DNA of 8,475 bases from Nitrososphaeraceae archaeon (lineage in GTDB: Archaea; Thermoproteota; Nitrososphaeria; Nitrososphaerales; Nitrososphaeraceae): NCBI GenBank assembly GCA_025922735.1, contig JAICHI010000042.1, positions 1-8,475 of the forward strand, in the 5' to 3' direction. The translations under genes were made by a program, and so were the position numbers. The notes below the pieces were generated by a model. The model had not been told where the DNA came from. It did not search any database and saw only the letters and a list, made by a program, of their open reading frames with translations. Positions 1 through 5,444 of this stretch are shown here, piece after piece. Numbering within the stretch: the first letter of the stretch is position 1; each line of letters starts with the position of its first letter.

Positions 1-785
1 GGCTTCATCTTGCCTGTCTCGACTCTGCCTACTGGGACGGTTCCGACACCTGTAATAGAGTATACGTCCTGTATAGGGATTCTAAGTGGCTTACCCACTG
101 GCTTTTCTGGTGGGTCTAAAATGTCAAGTGACTCAGCAAGGGTGGGTCCCTTGTACCAAGGCATATTTTCCGACTTTTTAGCCAAGTTGTCGCCCTTCCA
201 GCCAGATATCGGGATAAAATTGATCTTAGCGGTATTATACCCGACGAGCTTGAGCATCTTTTCGACAGCTTCTTTGGCCTCCTTGTAGCGTGATTCTTGG
301 AAGCCAGCATCATCCATCTTGTTTAGTGCAACTATGATTTGATTCACGCCAAGTGTCCTTGCAAGGAAAGCGTGTTCCCTACCTTGTCCTCCTGGCTCAA
401 TTGCTGCTTCCATTTCACCGGGCTTTACAGAAATGACCAAAATAGATGCATCAGCCTCTGACGCACCAGTGATCATGTTTTTGATAAAGTCCCTATGACC
501 AGGAGCGTCAATTAGCGTGAAGAAATACTTTGATGTTTCAAACTTTTGGAAAGCGAGATCGATAGTAATACCTCGTTCGCGTTCGTCTTTGATGCTATCT
601 AGAACCCATGCATACTTGAAGGTGTCACCTTTGCCTGTTTCTTCTGATTCTTTTGCATATTGCTCGATGGTTCTCTGGTCAATGGCACCCAGATCAACCA
701 ATAAATGACCTACAGTAGTTGATTTACCATTATCGACGTGACCGGTAACAACTAGGTTCATGTGTGGCTTTTTGCTAGCGCTCAT
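1..785 (-). CDS. tuf: Translation elongation factor EF-1 alpha (aEF1A), 5' part, cut by left edge
   Basis: This GTPase delivers aminoacyl-tRNA to the ribosomal A site in the cytoplasm. The window holds 261 codons plus two bases; the family is about 430 residues, so all of the G domain and the start of domain II are present. Visible motifs: G1 P-loop GHVDNGKST (residues 15-23), G2 RGITID (71-76), G3 DAPGH (93-97), G4 NKMD (155-158) and a G5-like ISGW (193-196). Domain II begins near residue 230, with [18 protein letters not shown] at 241-258. The P-loop has Asn where many homologues have His or Ser. I chose the ATG at 785 because the protein then begins [10 protein letters not shown] and a TATA element lies 25-32 nt upstream. 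An in-frame ATG at 803 would add six residues but would lie upstream of the expected transcript start. The gene is divergent from the fbp-tpiA operon. The identification is certain; only the 3' end is missing. Confidence 0.98.
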   Translation of the reverse strand, partial: MSASKKPHMNLVVTGHVDNGKSTTVGHLLVDLGAIDQRTIEQYAKESEETGKGDTFKYAWVLDSIKDERERGITIDLAFQKFETSKYFFTLIDAPGHRDFIKNMITGASEADASILVISVKPGEMEAAIEPGGQGREHAFLARTLGVNQIIVALNKMDDAGFQESRYKEAKEAVEKMLKLVGYNTAKINFIPISGWKGDNLAKKSENMPWYKGPTLAESLDILDPPEKPVGKPLRIPIQDVYSITGVGTVPVGRVETGKMK

Positions 786-809
786 AGAGCAGGAACGCCC
801 CATGGGCTT

Positions 810-817
810 TATTTGTA
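810..817 (-). promoter_or_regulatory. Putative TATA box of EF-1 alpha, leaderless spacing
   Basis: Read on the minus strand this is TACAAATA, preceded by a purine-rich BRE-like GGCGAAA. Its centre is about 28 nt from the ATG at 785. Archaeal transcription usually starts about 25 nt downstream of the TATA centre, so the mRNA would begin within a few nt of that ATG. Assigned by eye from composition and spacing. Confidence 0.55.
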
Positions 818-921
818 TTTCGCCTGTGACCGTATGAAAATTTTGTCTCAACTGATTGCATCAAGTAGTTCTTCTTCTTCTTTGCAGTTTTAGTTCAGTT
901 GTAGAACCTACTGTCAGCTTT

Positions 922-938
922 CGGAAAGGTTTTAAATG
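922..938 (+). promoter_or_regulatory. Putative BRE/TATA promoter of fbp-tpiA operon
   Basis: A BRE-like CGGAAAGG is followed directly by TTTTAAAT (930-937). The TATA centre is about 28 nt before the ATG at 962, which predicts a leaderless or nearly leaderless transcript. This is the best-looking archaeal promoter in the window. The region between the two divergent promoters (about 818-921) holds no gene; its only notable content is a CTT-repeat stretch near 870-882. Confidence 0.6.
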
Positions 939-961
939 ATAAGCCATGAATTTGTCTTATT

Positions 962-2137
962 ATGCGAGTTACAATTAGTGCTATCAAGGCCGATATCGGC
1001 GGGATCGGTGGCCACACCTGCCCAAGCAGAGAACTTTTAGAGAATGTGAGGAGCTTTGTTGTCAAAAATGCAAAAGGGCTTCTTATAGATCAGTACATCG
1101 GGTACACTGGTGATGACATACACATAGTAATGACCCATAGTCGAGGCGTGGAGGATGAAAAAATCCACAAGATGGCTTGGGATGCCTTTACTGAAGGGAC
1201 AAAACTGGCTAAGGATCAGGGTTTGTACGGCGCAGGACAGGACCTACTCAAAGACTCATTCTCTGGCAACGTCAAGGGGATGGGGCCGGGTGTTGCAGAA
1301 ATTGAAATGGAAGAGCGGCCAAGCGAAGTATTCTGCATATTTGCCGCGGACAAGACAGAGCCAGGTGCATTCAACCTACCGCTGTGGCGCATGTTCGTTG
1401 ACGCTGGCAGCAACACGGGCCTTTTGATCAACGAGAGTCTTGCAGAAGGTGTAATTTTTAGGATAATGGACGTTATGAGCGGAAAGGTTGCCGAGCTGAA
1501 ATTGTGGGAAGACAAGGCTGAGCTAGAGGCAGCGCTTATGTATCCGGGCCGCTACGTTGTCCATTCTGTCATGTCATCGGACGGCAATGATCAGATTGTG
1601 TCAGCGTCAACTGACAGGCTGCACAACATCGCTGGCACTTATGTCGGCAAAGATGATCCAATAGCAATAGTTAGAACTCAAAAGAATTTTCCAGCCACCG
1701 AAGAGGCTGGCAGCTCCTTCAATGAACCTCATTATGTCGCAGGCAACACAAGAGGAAGCCACCATATGCCCCTGATGCCAGTCAAGCTCAACTCTGCAGC
1801 ATCACTGAATTACTCTATTCCAATCGTATCATGTCTCCTTTTTAGCATGCGCAATGGCAAGCTTACCGGACCACATGACGGATTTGGTACTGCCGACTGG
1901 GATCTACAGAGGATGAGGGCAGCTGAGCGTGCCATGATAATGCGGAACCAGGGCTTTATCCACCCAGCCACACTTGTTCCAGACGAACTCGAATATAACA
2001 AAGGCTACGAGGCTAGGATGTCAAAGCTGCAGAGCAAGTTCAAAGATTTAGAAGAGATAATGAATGGCAAGAGCAAGGCGGCGGCAACCAAGGCTGCTCC
2101 TACAAAACAGACTAAAGCTGGCAGTAGCAAGCTTTGA
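962..2137 (+). CDS. fbp: Fructose-1,6-bisphosphate aldolase/phosphatase (archaeal, class V FBPase)
   Basis: A bifunctional Mg-dependent gluconeogenic enzyme: it condenses dihydroxyacetone phosphate and glyceraldehyde 3-phosphate, then dephosphorylates the product to fructose 6-phosphate, making this direction essentially irreversible. The 391-residue protein shows the family's metal and active-site signatures: ADIGGIGGH (Asp11, His18), GDD (Asp51, Asp52), ADK (Asp130, Lys131) and YVGKDD (Tyr227, Lys230, Asp231, Asp232). By correspondence with the Sulfolobus enzyme, Lys230 should be the Schiff-base lysine of the aldolase reaction. Other conserved blocks are GNTRGSHHMPLMPV (261-274) and GPHDGFGTADWD (303-314). 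The last 22 residues are a Lys/Ala/Thr-rich low-complexity tail beyond the catalytic fold. The stop overlaps the start of triosephosphate isomerase by 4 nt, so the enzyme that equilibrates its two triose substrates is probably co-translated with it. Start choice is supported by the upstream TATA element. Confidence 0.97.
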   Translation: MRVTISAIKADIGGIGGHTCPSRELLENVRSFVVKNAKGLLIDQYIGYTGDDIHIVMTHSRGVEDEKIHKMAWDAFTEGTKLAKDQGLYGAGQDLLKDSFSGNVKGMGPGVAEIEMEERPSEVFCIFAADKTEPGAFNLPLWRMFVDAGSNTGLLINESLAEGVIFRIMDVMSGKVAELKLWEDKAELEAALMYPGRYVVHSVMSSDGNDQIVSASTDRLHNIAGTYVGKDDPIAIVRTQKNFPATEEAGSSFNEPHYVAGNTRGSHHMPLMPVKLNSAASLNYSIPIVSCLLFSMRNGKLTGPHDGFGTADWDLQRMRAAERAMIMRNQGFIHPATLVPDELEYNKGYEARMSKLQSKFKDLEEIMNGKSKAAATKAAPTKQTKAGSSKL

Positions 2138-2796
2138 AGCGGCCACTAATCATCAATTTCAAAAACTATGAAGAGGTCTCTGCAGACAGGGCAATCAATT
2201 TAGCCGAATCAGCCCGTCAGGTGGCAGAGAAGCTAAAAATAGAAATAGTAGTTGCGCCACCCCAGCCTGCGCTGGCTCTGATTGCAAAGAAGATACAGAT
2301 ACCGGTGATATGTCAACACGTCGACAACGAAAAAATGGGCCCCAGTACCGGTTTTGTTGTCCCCGAGATCGCCAAGTCCTATGGCGCGACTGGCTCGCTG
2401 ATAAATCACAGCGAGCATCGAATAGAAATGAGCTCAATCGCAAGCCTAGTGGAGCGGATGAGAAAACTTGGTATGGTGTCAATCGTATGCGCACAGGAAC
2501 CAAATGAAGTTGTTGAGATATCTATCCTTCAACCTGATTTTATCGCAATAGAGCCACCCGAGCTTATTGGCAGCGGAAGAGCAGTGTCAAAGGAAAACCC
2601 TGCGATAATAACCAAGTCTATACAAGGGGCAGGATCACGCTCGAGCATCATCTGCGGGGCAGGCATCACCGACAAGGATGACGTCGCCAAGGCGATGGAG
2701 CTTGGCTCTCAGGGCATACTTGTTGCAAGCGGCATAGTTAAGGCCACTTCTTGGGAAAAAAAGATAGCCGAGCTTGCTTCTGGCATGAAGGGTTAA
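2134..2796 (+). CDS. tpiA: Triosephosphate isomerase (archaeal short type), TTG start
   Basis: Interconverts dihydroxyacetone phosphate and glyceraldehyde 3-phosphate in gluconeogenesis. At 220 residues it matches the compact archaeal form rather than the roughly 250-residue bacterial one. Catalytic residues are visible: Asn8 and Lys10 in INFKNY, His92 in LINHSEHR and Glu140 in AIEPPELIGSG, which runs into the flexible lid loop. Phosphate-binding glycines lie at CGAGI (174-178) and VASGIV (197-202). The start is TTG, sharing TTGA with the stop of the upstream gene; the N-terminus then reads KRPLIINFKNY, with the short lead before the first beta strand usual for this family, and no in-frame ATG precedes the essential Asn8/Lys10. 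No strong Shine-Dalgarno is visible, which fits translational coupling to fbp. The gene converges on lipA with a 27-nt gap in which I see no clear terminator beyond short T-runs. Confidence 0.96.
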   Translation: MKRPLIINFKNYEEVSADRAINLAESARQVAEKLKIEIVVAPPQPALALIAKKIQIPVICQHVDNEKMGPSTGFVVPEIAKSYGATGSLINHSEHRIEMSSIASLVERMRKLGMVSIVCAQEPNEVVEISILQPDFIAIEPPELIGSGRAVSKENPAIITKSIQGAGSRSSIICGAGITDKDDVAKAMELGSQGILVASGIVKATSWEKKIAELASGMKG

Positions 2797-2823
2797 TGCT
2801 CCGCAAAAGTCTTATCCATCTTT

Positions 2824-3780
2824 TCAATCTTGTTTAGGATAAGAGCTACTATTAGTATTAGTATTATTATTATTATTGTTGTTGTTGTTGTTGTTGCTCC
2901 GCTGTCGACTGTAAACCATGTTCTTTATGAACAATTCTCCTGCCTTGTATGAGCTTCGGACAAATGGCCCTGCCACCGTGTAGGCAAATCCCATCTTCTC
3001 AATGCTTTTCCTGTATGAATCAAATTTTTCTGGCGCGATATACTCTTTAACTGGTACATGTCTGCTGGTGGGCTGGAGGTACTGGCCGATGGAAACCATG
3101 TCGACTCCTGCAGACCTTAGGTCCTTGGCTGCCTGCATAACTTCCTCTTCCATCTCTCCAAGACCAAGCATCATAGAAGACTTTGTATAGATTTTGTAGT
3201 CGATGTCTTTTATCATTTCCAGAACACGCAATGATTGCTTGTAGGTTGCTCGTGAATCTCGGATTAGCGGCGAAAGGCGGGCTATGGTTTCAATATTATG
3301 GCTTATGACTTCCGGCCCTGCAGCTGCAACCGTTTCTATGGCATGTCGATTGCCATGAAAATCCGGGATAAGGGGCTCAATTATTGTTTCAGGGCACTGC
3401 ACCTTAATTTCCTTTATAGTTTTTGCGATGTGATTCGCTCCTCCGTCCTGCAGATCGTCTCTGCATACCGAAGTGATCACGACATATCTCAACCCCCACT
3501 TTTTGATCGCTTTAGCAACTCTCTCCGGCTCGTATGGGTCAAGATACAGTGGCCTACCACTGGTCACGGAGCAGAACCTACACCCTCTTGTGCATACATC
3601 TCCCATGATCATAATGGTGGCCGTTCCTCCTCCCCAGCATTCACCAATGTTAGGGCATCGTGCTTCTTCGCAAACCGTGTGAAGTCCCAGAGAAGCAATG
3701 GTCTGCCTTACGTTTACATAGTTTTCCCCGGAAGGCAACCTGATGCGAAGCCATTCGGGCTTTTTTTCGAGTCTACCCAT
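2824..3780 (-). CDS. lipA: Lipoyl synthase (radical SAM) with polyasparagine C-terminal tail
   Basis: Inserts two sulfur atoms at C6 and C8 of a protein-bound octanoyl chain to make the lipoyl cofactor; here the obvious client is GcvH. Both Fe-S sites are intact: the auxiliary cluster cysteines in CEEARCPNIGEC (Cys37, 42, 48), which is the sacrificial sulfur source in this family, and the radical-SAM motif CTRGCRFC (Cys63, 67, 70). The C-terminal RSS motif (275-277), whose serine ligates the auxiliary cluster, is present in GPFVRSSYKAGE. Length is 318 residues. The conserved part ends near residue 290; what follows is an unusual tail with 11 consecutive Asn (296-306), then TNTN and a Ser-rich end, encoded by a trinucleotide repeat. 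The ATG at 3780 gives MGRLEKKPEWLRIRLP, a normal LipA beginning. It is transcribed divergently from gcvT across an 81-nt gap, which suggests shared control with the glycine cleavage genes. Confidence 0.97.
   Translation of the reverse strand: MGRLEKKPEWLRIRLPSGENYVNVRQTIASLGLHTVCEEARCPNIGECWGGGTATIMIMGDVCTRGCRFCSVTSGRPLYLDPYEPERVAKAIKKWGLRYVVITSVCRDDLQDGGANHIAKTIKEIKVQCPETIIEPLIPDFHGNRHAIETVAAAGPEVISHNIETIARLSPLIRDSRATYKQSLRVLEMIKDIDYKIYTKSSMMLGLGEMEEEVMQAAKDLRSAGVDMVSIGQYLQPTSRHVPVKEYIAPEKFDSYRKSIEKMGFAYTVAGPFVRSSYKAGELFIKNMVYSRQRSNNNNNNNNNNNTNTNSSSYPKQD
2851..2895 (-). repeat. In-frame trinucleotide microsatellite in the 3' end of lipA
   Basis: On the plus strand this is ATTAGTATTAGT, then ATT x5 (2863-2877), then GTT x6 (2878-2895). 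Read in the lipA sense it is six AAC then five AAT codons, all asparagine, followed by ACT AAT ACT AAT (Thr-Asn-Thr-Asn). The period equals the codon length, so gain or loss of units would alter the tail length without a frameshift. It lies after the RSS motif and outside the catalytic core. Confidence 0.9.
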
Positions 3781-3810
3781 TATTATCTTTCGTTCCCTTT
3801 CTCCGTCAGT

Positions 3811-3820
3811 CCTTTAATCA
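3811..3820 (-). promoter_or_regulatory. Possible weak TATA element for lipA
   Basis: Read on the minus strand this is TGATTAAAGG, centred about 35 nt upstream of the lipA ATG at 3780. That spacing predicts a leader of about 10 nt, and a purine-rich GGGAACGAAAG lies in or just before it. The match is modest, and other A/T-rich stretches in the same 81-nt gap could serve instead. Confidence 0.3.
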
Positions 3821-3833
3821 GAAGGATATGCTC

Positions 3834-3841
3834 AATAATAA
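3834..3841 (+). promoter_or_regulatory. Putative TATA box of gcvT, leaderless spacing
   Basis: AATAATAA is centred about 24 nt upstream of the GTG at 3862, which would put the transcript start at or close to that codon. It lies within 15-25 nt of the candidate lipA promoter on the other strand, so one regulator bound here could affect both directions. Assigned by eye. Confidence 0.4.
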
Positions 3842-3861
3842 GGATTCATCTTAGATGGATA

Positions 3862-4929
3862 GTGCAAACTACTTTCTATGACATTCACAAGTCGCTTGAT
3901 GCAAAGATCGTGAATTTTCATGGTTGGGAGATGCCACTTCAATACACTGGGATAATGGACGAGCATGTCAATGTCAGGACAAATGTCGGCTTATTTGATG
4001 TCTCGCATATGGGCCGATTTGAAATTAAAGGTCAGCACTCTCTTGCTTTCCTGCAAGAGCTAGTAACAAATGACCTTGAAAAGCTGGGGGATCATCAAGC
4101 ACTATATTCTCCAATGTGCTATGAAGACGGGGGCATAGTTGACGACATAATTGCCTACAGGCTTGCCCATGATCGCTTTTTAGTTGTAGTCAATGCCTCA
4201 AACAGGAGCAAAGATTTCGAGTGGATTTCAAAACATTCAAAATCAGCAGAGAATGTCGAGGACATAAGCGATAGAACTGCCCTACTCGCGATTCAGGGCC
4301 CGCGTGCATGTGATGTACTGCAGGAATTGGTAGAAATGGACCTGCAGTCTGTTAAACCATTTCATCTTGTTGATGCAAATATTGATGGAATCGAATGCAT
4401 GCTATCGAGGACAGGTTATACAGGAGAAGACGGTTTTGAATTATTCTTTGATTCTTCAAGGACAGAGATCTGGAGCAAATTGATGCACCATGGTGAAAGA
4501 TTTGGAATCAAGCCGGCAGGCTTGGGTGCACGGGATACACTACGGCTTGAAGCCGGCCTAATGCTTTATGGAAATGACATGGACGAAAATACTACTCCAC
4601 TTGAAGTCCCATTAAAATGGACGATCAGCTTTGGCAAGAAGCAAGAATTCATAGGCAAAAAAGCGTTGAGCAAAAGCCATCCATCAAAAAAGCTTGTTGG
4701 TTTTGAAGTTCTGGAAAAGAGGATAGCAAGGCAGGGCAACAAAGTTCTGGTGGAGGGAATGGAAGTGGGCTTTGTGACAAGTGGTAGTTTTTCGCCTACG
4801 CTTAGAAAATCCATCGGGTTTTGCTTTGTGCCTGTTGAAGTTTTGCTGGATCAATCAATTCAGATTGACATTGGAGGCAAGCCCTATGAAGCTAAAGTTT
4901 CCAGCACAAGGTTCTATAAGCGAAAATAA
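3862..4929 (+). CDS. gcvT: Glycine cleavage system T-protein (aminomethyltransferase), GTG start
   Basis: Takes the aminomethyl group from the lipoyl arm of GcvH, releases ammonia and transfers the one-carbon unit to a reduced folate or pterin carrier. With the GTG at 3862 the product is 355 residues, close to the usual 360-370, and begins MQTTFYDIHK, aligning with the normal family start. Conserved segments: NFHGWEMPLQY (18-28), LFDVSHMGR (44-52), YEDGGIVDD (87-95, holding the conserved catalytic-region Asp), NASNR (111-115), RTGYTGEDGFE (183-193), GLGARDTLRLEAG (220-232) and TSGSFSPTL (306-314). The frame stays open far upstream to about 3298, but that part is antisense to lipA and matches nothing in this family; no ATG, GTG or TTG exists in frame between 3781 and 3861. 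It is separated from gcvH by 120 nt, unlike the tight packing downstream. Confidence 0.96.
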   Translation: MQTTFYDIHKSLDAKIVNFHGWEMPLQYTGIMDEHVNVRTNVGLFDVSHMGRFEIKGQHSLAFLQELVTNDLEKLGDHQALYSPMCYEDGGIVDDIIAYRLAHDRFLVVVNASNRSKDFEWISKHSKSAENVEDISDRTALLAIQGPRACDVLQELVEMDLQSVKPFHLVDANIDGIECMLSRTGYTGEDGFELFFDSSRTEIWSKLMHHGERFGIKPAGLGARDTLRLEAGLMLYGNDMDENTTPLEVPLKWTISFGKKQEFIGKKALSKSHPSKKLVGFEVLEKRIARQGNKVLVEGMEVGFVTSGSFSPTLRKSIGFCFVPVEVLLDQSIQIDIGGKPYEAKVSSTRFYKRK

Positions 4930-4950
4930 AAAGAAGTCCGTGATGATGAT

Positions 4951-4980
4951 AATCTTTTTGCATCTGCATGAATCTTTTTG
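4951..4980 (+). terminator. Possible T-rich terminator: tandem AATCTTTTTG after gcvT
   Basis: The decamer AATCTTTTTG occurs at 4951-4960 and again at 4971-4980, exactly 20 nt apart, beginning 22 nt after the gcvT stop. Archaeal transcription often ends at oligo-T tracts without a hairpin, so two T5 runs could end or attenuate the gcvT transcript. A separate promoter for gcvH just downstream is consistent with this. The runs are short, so the call is tentative. Confidence 0.35.
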
Positions 4981-5019
4981 TTATGACAATCGCATGCGCA
5001 GAAATGAGAAGAGATAAGG

Positions 5020-5027
5020 TTTTATCT
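5020..5027 (+). promoter_or_regulatory. Putative TATA box of gcvH, leaderless spacing
   Basis: TTTTATCT, preceded by purine-rich GAGATAAGG, is centred about 27 nt before the GTG at 5050, so the transcript should begin at or very near that codon. It would drive gcvH-gcvPA-gcvPB-lplB-lplA as a unit apart from gcvT. The 8-bp palindrome CGCATGCG at 4991-4998 lies about 20 nt upstream. Confidence 0.5.
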
Positions 5028-5049
5028 TTGCCGTAAAGAAACGGGGATT

Positions 5050-5427
5050 GTGTTAGAGTTAAAATTCACAAAGGAGCATGAGTGGGTTAGGATAATGGAT
5101 GAATTGGCAATAATTGGAATTTCGGACTTTGCTCAAGAACAACTCGGCGACATAGTTTCAATAGAATTGCCAAAAACTGGAGGCGTCTTCAGACAAGGAC
5201 AGACCATGGCCATAGTCGATTCAGTAAAGGCCTCTTCTGACATTTACGCTCCTATCAGCGGAGAGATCGTAGAGGTGAATGAAGGGCTAATTGAAAAACC
5301 TGAAGTGATAAACCAGTCTCCGTACGACTTGGGGTGGATCGCAAAGATTAAGCCATCTAAGATGGAAGAGTTTGAAAGTTTGATGACAAGGGAAGAGTAT
5401 GACAGATATATTGGCCAAATAAAATAG
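5050..5427 (+). CDS. gcvH: Glycine cleavage system H-protein (lipoyl carrier), GTG start
   Basis: A small swinging-arm protein that shuttles the aminomethyl group and reducing equivalents among the P, T and L proteins. At 125 residues it is the normal family length. The lipoylated lysine is Lys60 in VDSVKASSD; most homologues read ESVKA, so Asp57 replaces Glu, a conservative change. The N-terminal KFTKEHEWVR (5-14), the ISDFAQEQLGDIV segment (24-36) and the C-terminal NQSPYDLGWIAKI (88-100) are typical. GTG at 5050 is the only sensible start: it gives LELKFTKEHEW directly, and a TATA element is correctly spaced upstream. It is followed 17 nt later by gcvPA. It is the expected substrate of both LipA (divergent, upstream) and the lipoate ligase encoded at the right end. 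Confidence 0.97.
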   Translation: MLELKFTKEHEWVRIMDELAIIGISDFAQEQLGDIVSIELPKTGGVFRQGQTMAIVDSVKASSDIYAPISGEIVEVNEGLIEKPEVINQSPYDLGWIAKIKPSKMEEFESLMTREEYDRYIGQIK

Positions 5428-5444
5428 AAGAGCAACGGAAATCG

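Noticed and set aside
10..708. Plus-strand open frames across the left edge
   Set aside because: They are antisense shadows of EF-1 alpha, whose continuous minus-strand frame carries all five GTPase motifs.
786..803. Upstream in-frame ATG for EF-1 alpha at 803
   Set aside because: It would add MGRSCS, which does not look like an EF-1 alpha start, and it lies upstream of the transcript start predicted from the TATA element.
2851..2895. Repeat tract considered as CRISPR or a mobile-element end
   Set aside because: It is a simple 3-nt period with no spacers, inverted repeats or target duplication; it is a coding microsatellite.
3298..3861. Open frame of about 188 codons upstream of and in frame with gcvT, which would make a 543-residue protein
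   Set aside because: It runs antisense through lipA, whose motifs are intact, and the added residues match no GcvT feature. The GTG at 3862 restores normal family length and has a spaced TATA element.
3781..3861. Glycine riboswitch upstream of gcvT
   Set aside because: The gap is only 81 nt, lacks the conserved aptamer elements as far as I can see, and the predicted transcript starts at the GTG, leaving no leader to fold.
4781..5017. Plus-strand 78-codon frame spanning the gcvT end and the gap
   Set aside because: It starts inside gcvT in another frame, has no recognisable domain and no promoter of its own, and ends just before the gcvH TATA element.
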